This document shows, in pieces, positions 47,171-55,627 of a stretch of DNA of 64,000 nt. Each line of letters opens with the position of its first letter. The stretch's first letter is position 1. The stretch spans positions 1-64,000 of the forward strand of contig CANPZC010000002.1 of the NCBI GenBank assembly GCA_947589355.1, in the 5' to 3' direction. The notes under the pieces are model-generated. The model had not been told where the DNA came from. It was given only the letters and a program-made list of their open reading frames with translations, and made no database searches. Made by a program: the position numbers and the translations under genes. Origin of the DNA: an uncultured Clostridia bacterium (GTDB lineage: Bacteria; Bacillota; Clostridia; Oscillospirales; Ruminococcaceae).

Positions 47171-49483
47171 ATGATCACGAGGATACGCAAAAGAGACGGA
47201 AGAACAGTAACGTTTAACATTGAGAAGATAGCTAATGCTATTTTCAAAGCCGCGCAGGCTGTAGGCGGCACAGACTATGACGAGGCGCTGCTTCTTGCAG
47301 GAAAAGTCGGCGACGAACTTATGGCAAACGACCTTGAAACTCCTACCGTTGAGCAGATACAGGATATCGTTGAAAAGGTGCTTATAGAAGAAGGTCATGC
47401 TGCCACAGCAAAGGCTTATATTCTTTACCGTTCTAACCGCACAAGAGCAAGAGAAATGAATACACGCCTTATGAAAGTGTATGAAGACCTTACTTTTAAG
47501 GCGGCTAAGGACAGCGATATAAAGAGAGAGAATGCCAACATTGACGGCGACACCGCCATGGGTACTATGCTCAAATACGGCTCTGTCGGCGCTAAAGAGT
47601 TTTACGAGATGTATGTGCTTGACCCCAAGCACGCAAAGGCTCACGCTGAGGGCGATATACATATACACGACCTTGATTTCTATACCCTTACGACTACCTG
47701 CACCCAGATAGATCTTAAAAATTTGTTTGACCGCGGTTTTTCTACAGGTCACGGTCACCTGAGAACGCCTAACGATATTTCAAGCTATGCCGCTCTTGCC
47801 TGCATTGCTATACAGTCTAACCAGAACGACCAGCACGGCGGTCAGAGCGTGCCTATGTTTGACTATGCCATGGCTGACGGCGTAAGAAAAACGTTCACAC
47901 ACCGCTATGTTGATAACATTGCAAGAGCGCTTGAACTGCTTGCAGGCGTTGAAGATGCGGAAAATATAGCAAAGCAGATAAAGGAAAAGCTCTCGCAGCA
48001 GGGTATGAAGCCTGCCATTAACATGGACGAGAACTATTTCAAGGCTGAAAAAGAACTGCTGACGGGCTTTACCGATGCGGCTACTGCCGAAAAGATACAG
48101 AAGTTTGCTTACAAGACATCGGAAAAAGAGACAGACAGAGCTACATATCAGGCTATGGAGGCTCTTATACACAATCTGAACACTATGAACTCCCGTGCAG
48201 GCGCGCAGACACCATTCAGCTCTATTAACTACGGAACGGATACTTCGATAGAGGGCAGAATGGTCATAAAGAACGTGCTGCTCGCTCAGGAGGCAGGTCT
48301 CGGCAATGGCGAAACTCCTATTTTCCCGATACATATATTCAAGGTAAAAGAGGGCGTGAACTATAACCCCGAAGACCCCAACTACGATCTGTTCAAGCTT
48401 GCCATACGCGTTTCGGCTAAGAGGCTTTTCCCGAACTTCTCGTTTATAGATGCTCCGTTCAATCTGCCTTACTATAAAGAGGGCGACCCCAATACCGAGA
48501 TAGCTTACATGGGCTGCCGCACAAGAGTTATAGGCAACGTTTTCGACCCGAGCAGAGAAATAGTTACCGGCAGAGGAAACCTCAGCTTTACCTCGATCAA
48601 CCTGCCGAGACTTGCAATAAAGGCTAACAGAAATATCGGCACTTTCTTTGACAGCCTTGATGAAATGATAGACCTCTGCGTTGACCAGCTGCTGCACCGT
48701 TTCCGTATTCAGAGCAGCAAAAAGGTAAAGAACTACCCGTTCCTTATGGGTCAGGGCGTTTGGATAGATTCACGCAAGCTCGGCCCCGATGACGAGGTAG
48801 GAGAGATACTGAAGCACGGTACGCTGTCTGTCGGCTTTATAGGTCTTGCAGAATGTCTTGTGGCTCTTATAGGCAAGCACCACGGCGAAAGCGAAGAGGC
48901 GAGGGAGCTCGGTCTTGAAATAATTACAAAGATGAGAAAACGCATGGACGAGATGACCGCGAAGTATACGCTCAACTTCTCGCTGCTTGCTACCCCTGCC
49001 GAGGGCCTTTCGGGCAGATTTGTAAGAATGGACAAAGAACGCTTTGGCATAATAAAGGGCGTTACAGACAGAGATTACTATACCAACTCTTTCCATGTTC
49101 CCGTATATTATCCTATCAGCGCATTTGAGAAGATAAAGATAGAAGCCCCGTATCACGCTCTGACAAACGCAGGTCATATAAGCTATGTAGAGCTTGACGG
49201 CGACCCGCTGCAAAACCTGCCGGCGTTTGAAAAAATCGTTCGCTGCATGAAAGAAAGCGGCGTTGGCTACGGCTCTATCAACCACCCCGTTGACCGCGAC
49301 CCATGCTGCGGCTATACAGGCATAATAGGCGATGTCTGCCCCAAGTGCGGACGTGCCGAGGAAGAACATCAGGTAGGATTTGAGCGTATAAGAAGAATAA
49401 CCGGCTACCTTGTAGGTACGCTTGACAGATTCAACAATGCCAAGCGCGCCGAGGTAGAGGACAGAGTAAAGCATAGTCTGTAA
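47171..49483 (+). CDS. nrdD: Anaerobic ribonucleoside-triphosphate reductase
   Basis: N-terminal ATP-cone (IRKRDGRTVTFNIEKIANAIFKA); NrdD body; C-terminal CCGYTGIIGDVCPKCGR zinc site. Confidence 0.95.
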   Translation: MITRIRKRDGRTVTFNIEKIANAIFKAAQAVGGTDYDEALLLAGKVGDELMANDLETPTVEQIQDIVEKVLIEEGHAATAKAYILYRSNRTRAREMNTRLMKVYEDLTFKAAKDSDIKRENANIDGDTAMGTMLKYGSVGAKEFYEMYVLDPKHAKAHAEGDIHIHDLDFYTLTTTCTQIDLKNLFDRGFSTGHGHLRTPNDISSYAALACIAIQSNQNDQHGGQSVPMFDYAMADGVRKTFTHRYVDNIARALELLAGVEDAENIAKQIKEKLSQQGMKPAINMDENYFKAEKELLTGFTDAATAEKIQKFAYKTSEKETDRATYQAMEALIHNLNTMNSRAGAQTPFSSINYGTDTSIEGRMVIKNVLLAQEAGLGNGETPIFPIHIFKVKEGVNYNPEDPNYDLFKLAIRVSAKRLFPNFSFIDAPFNLPYYKEGDPNTEIAYMGCRTRVIGNVFDPSREIVTGRGNLSFTSINLPRLAIKANRNIGTFFDSLDEMIDLCVDQLLHRFRIQSSKKVKNYPFLMGQGVWIDSRKLGPDDEVGEILKHGTLSVGFIGLAECLVALIGKHHGESEEARELGLEIITKMRKRMDEMTAKYTLNFSLLATPAEGLSGRFVRMDKERFGIIKGVTDRDYYTNSFHVPVYYPISAFEKIKIEAPYHALTNAGHISYVELDGDPLQNLPAFEKIVRCMKESGVGYGSINHPVDRDPCCGYTGIIGDVCPKCGRAEEEHQVGFERIRRITGYLVGTLDRFNNAKRAEVEDRVKHSL

Positions 49484-49509
49484 TATCGCAAAAGAAAGGA
49501 AAGTTTGAT

Positions 49510-50016
49510 TTGAAACTCAGGATCGCAGGCACTGTCAATGATTCTATAGTTGACGGGCCGGGAATAAGATTTACGGTATTTACGCAGGGCTGTCCGCATC
49601 ATTGCGAGGGCTGTCATAATCCGCAGACGCATGATTTTAACGGCGGCAGTGAAGCAGATACCGATGAGATCATTTCAAAATTTTTGTCAAATCCGCTGCT
49701 TGACGGCATAACCCTGAGCGGCGGAGAACCGATGTGTCAGGCAAAAGCTTTAGTGCCTATAGCGAAATCAGCCAAAGAACATGGGCTGAACGTTATAACC
49801 TATACGGGTTATACCTATGAACAGCTTATTGACGGCGCAAGCGAGACCAACGGCTGGCGCGAACTGCTTGAATATGTTGATTTTCTGATAGACGGCAGAT
49901 TTGAGCTTTCGCAGAGAAGTCTTGAGCTTCATTTCAAGGGCAGCAAAAATCAGCGCGTTATAGATGTTAAAAGCTCGCTTAACGAGGGTCATGCCGTTTT
50001 AGCCGACTGGAACTGA
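49510..50016 (+). CDS. nrdG: Anaerobic ribonucleoside-triphosphate reductase activating protein
   Basis: DGPGIRFTVFTQGCPHHCEGCHNPQTHDFNGG radical SAM; TLSGGEPMCQ; TTG start. Confidence 0.94.
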   Translation: MKLRIAGTVNDSIVDGPGIRFTVFTQGCPHHCEGCHNPQTHDFNGGSEADTDEIISKFLSNPLLDGITLSGGEPMCQAKALVPIAKSAKEHGLNVITYTGYTYEQLIDGASETNGWRELLEYVDFLIDGRFELSQRSLELHFKGSKNQRVIDVKSSLNEGHAVLADWN

Positions 50017-50027
50017 CAATTTTTTCT

Positions 50028-50067
50028 ATCCCGATGTATACAAATGTTACATCGGGATTTTTGTTTT
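50028..50067 (+). terminator. Intrinsic terminator after nrdG
   Basis: ATCCCGATGTA...TACATCGGGAT followed by TTTTGTTTTT. Confidence 0.85.
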
Positions 50068-50202
50068 TGTGACGGTTTTATGAAAATTTATAAAATAACG
50101 CTGAAACTATGGAAATTTCTGAAAAGTTGTGATATAATATTTATATTCTTATGTACGTTTTAATGCATAAACACAAGTGTGATAGTGAAAGAGGTGCTTT
50201 TA

Positions 50203-51495
50203 TTGCCTGTAAAATACAACAGAAAACAGCTTGCCGACGGCGTATATTTAAGCGAGATACGCGATGACAAGTTCAAAACAAATTTTGTAGCGGTGCAGTT
50301 TGTCAGCGATTTTGAACCGTCACAAACGCCGGCTCGCGCGCTGCTGCCAAATATTCTGTCGGTGTCAAATGCCGAGTACCCCACGCGTGAGGCGCTTAAT
50401 ATGAAGCTTGCCTCGCTTTATGATGCGACATTTTCTGATTCAGAAAAAATAGTTGGCAACAACTATGTCACAACTTTTCTGGTAGGCTGCATTGCTGACA
50501 GATATACCATAGACGGCGAAAAAGTTACCGCAGAGCTTGTAAAGGTGCTTCTAAGTGCAATATTTTCACCAAAGACCGAAAACGGCGCGTTTGACAGCAA
50601 AGAATTCTCTCTTTTAAAGCAGGAGCTTTTGGACGAGATAGACTCGGAGATAAACAACAAAGGCTCGTATGCCTTGAAACAGGCTACGTCAAAACTTATT
50701 TACCGCGGTGAGAAGTTGGGGGCAGTTATATACGGAGAGCGAAAAGATGCGCAGACCGTTACAAACGAGCAGGTGTTTGGGCTTTACAAGTCTTTTCTGG
50801 CAGATTCGCATATAGAAATATATGTAGGCTGTTCGGAAGATGTTTCAGATGCAGTAAAGATGCTGGAAGATGCCTTTTCTGCGATACCGAGAGGAAATGT
50901 TCATAAGCCGAAGTATTATGTGCCGTCGCAGATAAAGCCGCAGACGGAAAAGATGTCAGAGAACATGGACATAAAACAGACAAGGCTGGTAATGGCGTAT
51001 AAATCGCCAAAATGCGATCTGTATGCCGCAAAACTGCTGGCTGCGCTGTTCGGGCTGATACCGACATCAAAACTGTTTATGAACGTGCGCGAGAAAATGA
51101 GCCTGTGCTACAGCTGTTCTTCTATTTTTGCAGAATACAGCAATACGCTTTTAGTTGAAAGCGGCATTGACGATAAAAACCTTGAAAAAACTACAGATGC
51201 TATAAATGAGCAGTTTTCTTTGCTGTGCGGCGGCGATATAACCGAAAAAGAGCTGGCAGAAACAAAACTTATGATAACAGGCGCGTTTCGCAGCAACTAT
51301 GACAGTATGCTTTCGCTTATCTCTTGGTATATGGTGCAGTGCCGCAGGGGCAGCTGCTATACGCCGAATGAAGTGATAGATAAGCTCAATGCCGTTACGC
51401 GCGAAGATATAATTTCTGCCGCAAACAGTTTCAGGCTTGATTCTGTGTATGCTCTGCGACCGACAAGCGGAGAGGAGGAACACAATGAGCAGTGA
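50203..51495 (+). CDS. M16-family (insulinase-like) peptidase, YfmF-type
   Basis: M16 fold signatures; no HXXEH visible; LYDATFSDSEKIVGNNYVTTFLVGCI; paired with downstream M16; TTG 50203 likely start. Confidence 0.85.
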   Translation: MPVKYNRKQLADGVYLSEIRDDKFKTNFVAVQFVSDFEPSQTPARALLPNILSVSNAEYPTREALNMKLASLYDATFSDSEKIVGNNYVTTFLVGCIADRYTIDGEKVTAELVKVLLSAIFSPKTENGAFDSKEFSLLKQELLDEIDSEINNKGSYALKQATSKLIYRGEKLGAVIYGERKDAQTVTNEQVFGLYKSFLADSHIEIYVGCSEDVSDAVKMLEDAFSAIPRGNVHKPKYYVPSQIKPQTEKMSENMDIKQTRLVMAYKSPKCDLYAAKLLAALFGLIPTSKLFMNVREKMSLCYSCSSIFAEYSNTLLVESGIDDKNLEKTTDAINEQFSLLCGGDITEKELAETKLMITGAFRSNYDSMLSLISWYMVQCRRGSCYTPNEVIDKLNAVTREDIISAANSFRLDSVYALRPTSGEEEHNEQ

Positions 51496-52789
51496 ATATG
51501 AAAGAAAAGTCTTCACCGACAAAAAAGGCAGCGACAGCTATGTTTATGTAAAGCACCCAAGTGGGCTCGATATTTTTCTGTGGCAGATGGAGGGATTTAC
51601 CACAACGGAAGCGCTGTTCGCGGCAAAATACGGTTCGCTGCACAACAGTTTTCGCGTTGAGGGTGAAGAAAACTTTACAGACGTTCCCGAGGGCATAGCG
51701 CATTTTTTAGAGCACAAGCTTTTTGAAAATGAAGACTGCGATGCTTTTGAACTGTATGCTAAAACGGGCGCTATGGGCAACGCTTACACGACATTTGACC
51801 ACACCGCATACCTTTTCAGCTGCACGGCAAATTACGCGGATTCGCTGAGGGTGCTGCTGTCATTCGTGCAAAAGCCGTATTTTACAAAAGAGACGATTGA
51901 AAAGGAACTTGGCATAATAGGGCAGGAAATTCAGATGAGCCGCGACAACCCCGAAAGACAGTCGTTTTATGACCTGCTCAATTGCCTGTATGCACAGCAC
52001 CCTGTCAGGATAGATATTGCAGGAACGGTTGGATCTATAGCAAAAATAACGCCCGAGCTTTTGTATCAATGCTACAATACGTTTTATAACCTTAATAATA
52101 TGGTGCTGTGTATTGCGGGAAACATTGATGTTGACGAGGTGCTAAAAATTTGTGACGAACTGCTCGTACACTCAAAAAACATTCAACCTGAGATAAAGCC
52201 GTTCAACGAGCCCGAGAGAATAGCGCAAAAGGAGAAGACATCGGTTTTTCCTGTGGGTCAGCCTATTTTCAATATCGGCTACAAGTGCTGCCCCTACAGC
52301 GGTAAAGAGCAGCTTAAAAAGAGCTATGAGGCATCTATGATAATGGAGCTTTTGCTTGGAAATACTTCTAAACTTTATAACAAGCTGACGGAAGAGGGGC
52401 TGATAAATTCTTCGTTCTCGACAGAATGCTGCTATGGTCCGGGGTATTTTTATAACGTGATCAGCGGCGAGTCGAAAGACCCCCATGCGGTCGCAAGGCG
52501 GATACAGGAAGAACTTGCTGCGGCTGCGCAGAACGGTCTTGACAGAGAGCGGTTCGATATTCTTAAAAAGGCAAGATACGGCAGCATGATACGCGGCTTT
52601 GATAAAGTGCAGTACTGCGCTGAGATAATGCTGAGTTCCGCGCTTATGGGAATAGATGTGTTTGACAATATAGAAGTATTTGCGGAAATGACCTTTGAGG
52701 ATATTTCTAAAGATCTTCCCGAGCTGTTTGACCCCGAGCGCATGGCAATGTCTTTGGTGCTGCCAACTGACAAGAACAATAAAACATAA
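51485..52789 (+). CDS. M16-family (insulinase-like) peptidase, YfmH-type
   Basis: HXXEH in GIAHFLEHKLFENED; KTGAMGNAYTTFDHTAYLFSC. Confidence 0.9.
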   Translation: MSSEYERKVFTDKKGSDSYVYVKHPSGLDIFLWQMEGFTTTEALFAAKYGSLHNSFRVEGEENFTDVPEGIAHFLEHKLFENEDCDAFELYAKTGAMGNAYTTFDHTAYLFSCTANYADSLRVLLSFVQKPYFTKETIEKELGIIGQEIQMSRDNPERQSFYDLLNCLYAQHPVRIDIAGTVGSIAKITPELLYQCYNTFYNLNNMVLCIAGNIDVDEVLKICDELLVHSKNIQPEIKPFNEPERIAQKEKTSVFPVGQPIFNIGYKCCPYSGKEQLKKSYEASMIMELLLGNTSKLYNKLTEEGLINSSFSTECCYGPGYFYNVISGESKDPHAVARRIQEELAAAAQNGLDRERFDILKKARYGSMIRGFDKVQYCAEIMLSSALMGIDVFDNIEVFAEMTFEDISKDLPELFDPERMAMSLVLPTDKNNKT

Positions 52790-52802
52790 TGGAGAGAAGA
52801 AT

Positions 52803-54131
52803 ATGACATCATTAAACGGACTTTTAATGTTTGCCGAAGAGGTGAGCAAAGAAACGATAGCCACCATAAAAGATAACCCGAACAAGACGTATTTTCCGTT
52901 CTTCGGCGATTCGGACAATATTTTTAATTCAGGCATATCAATTGACAGGGTGTGCTTCACGATACCGGGCATAAACTTCAAGGTATACTGGTACGGTTTT
53001 CTTATTGCGATAGGAATAGTGCTGGCGCTGTTTTACGGTTATAAAAAAATGGTGCCGACGGGTCTTAATCCCGATAAAATGTCTGATGCTATAATAGGCG
53101 GTCTTATCGGCGCTATCTTCGGTGCTAGGCTTTACTATGTGGTGTTCAATGATACCGGTGTAGGTTTCAAAGATTTCTTCAACACAAGAAGCGGCGGACT
53201 TGCAATATACGGCGGTCTTATCGGTGCGGTGCTGGTAGGCGGCATAATCGTAAAAATGCACAAACAAAGCCTGCTTGCCATGCTTGATATATGCGGCCCG
53301 TGCTTTTTGATAGGACAATGCATAGGCAGGTGGGGAAACTTCTTCAACCAAGAGGCTTTCGGTACTAACACAACGCTGCCGTGGGGCATGATGAGCCAGA
53401 CTACGATAACCTACCTTGTAAACGTAAGCGACGATTATTTTCTGAAAACAGGTGACAAGCTGAATTGCTATCTGCCTGTTCACCCCTGCTTTTTATATGA
53501 GTCGCTGTGGTGTTTGCTAGGCTTTGTGCTGCTGCACCTGTATTTCAAACACAGAAAGTTTGACGGCGAGGTGTTCCTGCTTTATATAGGTTGGTACGGT
53601 CTTGGCAGATTCTTTATAGAAGGTCTTCGCACCGACAGCCTTTATCTTGGAAATATCCGCGTTTCACAGCTTGTTGCAGGTACTTGCGTGCTGGCTTCTA
53701 TTGTTCTGATAATCATATTCAGGGGTATGGCAAAGCGTGCAGGCGACGGCAAACTTTATTGTCAGACGGAAAACTCAAAAGTTCAGCTTGCGGCTTATAG
53801 GCTCGATATAGAAAGAGCGGCAGAGAAAAAGGCTCTAAAAAAGAGCATTTCAAAGGCTAAGTCAGAGGGCAAGGATTTTTCAAAGCTTCAGAAAGAGTAT
53901 GACGAAAAGTTTGGCGAAGAGGGAAACAAAGCGCATATTGAAAAGCTTAAAGAACTTAAAGAGGCAGAAAAGAAGTATTTCGCCGACCTTAAAAAAGGCT
54001 TGATAAAAGAAGATACCGAAGAATATGAGAGTATTCTTGATGAAGATGACGATACTGCGGCAGACGAAACAGTAGAAAGTGAAACTGCCGCCCAAGATAA
54101 TGACAGCGATGAAAACAATGACGAGGAGTAA
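52803..54131 (+). CDS. lgt: Prolipoprotein diacylglyceryl transferase with acidic C-terminal extension
   Basis: YWYGFLIAIGI, GARLYYVVFN, GGLAIYGGLIGAV, IGRWGNFFNQEAFG, GRFFIEGLRTDSLYLG; ATG 52803. Confidence 0.94.
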   Translation: MTSLNGLLMFAEEVSKETIATIKDNPNKTYFPFFGDSDNIFNSGISIDRVCFTIPGINFKVYWYGFLIAIGIVLALFYGYKKMVPTGLNPDKMSDAIIGGLIGAIFGARLYYVVFNDTGVGFKDFFNTRSGGLAIYGGLIGAVLVGGIIVKMHKQSLLAMLDICGPCFLIGQCIGRWGNFFNQEAFGTNTTLPWGMMSQTTITYLVNVSDDYFLKTGDKLNCYLPVHPCFLYESLWCLLGFVLLHLYFKHRKFDGEVFLLYIGWYGLGRFFIEGLRTDSLYLGNIRVSQLVAGTCVLASIVLIIIFRGMAKRAGDGKLYCQTENSKVQLAAYRLDIERAAEKKALKKSISKAKSEGKDFSKLQKEYDEKFGEEGNKAHIEKLKELKEAEKKYFADLKKGLIKEDTEEYESILDEDDDTAADETVESETAAQDNDSDENNDEE

Positions 54132-54138
54132 TAAAAGT

Positions 54139-54996
54139 ATGGCAAACATTATTGACGGAAAAGCCGTTTCGGCAAGAGTGAAAGAAGAAATAGCAAAGGA
54201 AACAGCGGCTGTAAAAGCAAAATATGGCATAAGCATAGGTCTTGCGGTGGTTATTGTGGGTGACGACCCTGCATCGCGCATATACGTAAACAACAAGAAA
54301 AAGGCTTGTGAAACGGTCGGATTTACGTCATACGAGTACGCGTTGGGCGCAGATACCACGCAGGAAGAGCTTTTGCAGCTTATTGATAAGCTCAATAAAG
54401 ACGATAATGTGAATGGCATACTTGTTCAGCTGCCGCTGCCGAAGCACCTTGACGAAAAGGCAGTTATAAACAGCATTTCTCCCGAAAAGGACGTTGACGC
54501 TTTTCACCCCGTTAATGTAGGCAAGATAATGATAGGGGAGTACAGCTTTTTGCCCTGCACGCCTGCCGGTATAATGGAGCTTATTGCTTCCACAGGAGTT
54601 GAGATAAAGGGCAAAGAATGTGTGGTAGTCGGCAGGAGCAATATTGTCGGCAAGCCGATGTCAATGCTGCTGTTGCATCAGAGCGGAACTGTAACTATTT
54701 GCCATTCAAAAACAAATGACCTCGCCGAGCATTGCAGAAAAGCCGATATACTCGTAGTTGCGGTAGGCGTGCCGAAGCTTGTAACAGGCGACATGATAAA
54801 AGATGGTGCGGTTGTTATAGATGTAGGCATGAACAGGCTTGAAAACGGCAAACTGTGCGGCGACGTTGACTTTGACAGCGCGAAAGAAAAAGCAAGCTTT
54901 ATAACACCCGTTCCCGGCGGTGTAGGGCCTATGACGATAGCCATGCTCATGAAAAATACCCTTACGGCGGCAAAAATAAAGCACGGAATAGAGTAA
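54139..54996 (+). CDS. folD: Bifunctional methylenetetrahydrofolate dehydrogenase/cyclohydrolase
   Basis: VGDDPASRIYVNNKKKACE, GILVQLPLPKHL, VVGRSNIVGKPMSMLLL, PVPGGVGPMTIAMLM. Confidence 0.96.
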   Translation: MANIIDGKAVSARVKEEIAKETAAVKAKYGISIGLAVVIVGDDPASRIYVNNKKKACETVGFTSYEYALGADTTQEELLQLIDKLNKDDNVNGILVQLPLPKHLDEKAVINSISPEKDVDAFHPVNVGKIMIGEYSFLPCTPAGIMELIASTGVEIKGKECVVVGRSNIVGKPMSMLLLHQSGTVTICHSKTNDLAEHCRKADILVVAVGVPKLVTGDMIKDGAVVIDVGMNRLENGKLCGDVDFDSAKEKASFITPVPGGVGPMTIAMLMKNTLTAAKIKHGIE

Positions 54997-55041
54997 GCAG
55001 GTTGTAATTTTAAATAAATTCTTAATAATTTGTGAACGCTC

Positions 55042-55070
55042 TTTACATTTCGTCTGTAATATGGTACAAT
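55042..55070 (+). promoter_or_regulatory. Promoter for rpsO
   Basis: TTTACA (55042-55047), 17-nt spacer, TACAAT (55065-55070). Confidence 0.65.
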
Positions 55071-55208
55071 TTTAATGTTGTGCAGTTGAAGTATATTTGA
55101 CTGTAAAAATTACCGTGAACGCAGATATTCGGATATAGCCGCAATGCGGAAACGTATCAGCCATTATCTTCGTCACAGGAAAAATTTAAGAAAGAGGTAC
55201 GAACCACT

Positions 55209-55475
55209 ATGATGAGCAAAGAAGAAAAAAACGCTATCATTGAAGCGAACAGAAACCACGAGAACGATACGGGTTCTCCCGAAGTACAGATAGCTATCCT
55301 TTCAAAAAGAATAGCCGATCTTACAGAGCATCTCAAAACACACCAGAACGATCATCACTCCAGAAGAGGTCTTTATAAGATGATCGGTCACAGAAGAAAT
55401 CTTCTTAACTATCTTGCTAAGAAGGATATTGAAAGATACAGAGCAATTATTGCTAAGCTCGGTATCAGAAAGTAA
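55209..55475 (+). CDS. rpsO: 30S ribosomal protein S15
   Basis: [51 protein letters not shown]. Confidence 0.97.
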   Translation: MMSKEEKNAIIEANRNHENDTGSPEVQIAILSKRIADLTEHLKTHQNDHHSRRGLYKMIGHRRNLLNYLAKKDIERYRAIIAKLGIRK

Positions 55476-55487
55476 CAACTGTACGCT

Positions 55488-55518
55488 AAGGCAGCAGCAT
55501 TCAATGTGCCGCTGCCTT
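55488..55518 (+). terminator. Hairpin between rpsO and pnp (terminator or processing site)
   Basis: AAGGCAGC...GCTGCCTT 8-bp stem without a strong T-run. Confidence 0.5.
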
Positions 55519-55627
55519 TCAGTGTATATATGAGCAGTGGCGATTAGCATTAAACAGAGCGCTCGATGACAAGCGTTGTGTTTATTGCTAAAGCTGCTGC
55601 CGCAAAAAATTTATAGGAGGACAAACC

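Noticed and set aside
47780-48697. 305-aa minus-strand ORF in nrdD
   Set aside because: Shadow ORF; low-quality composition.
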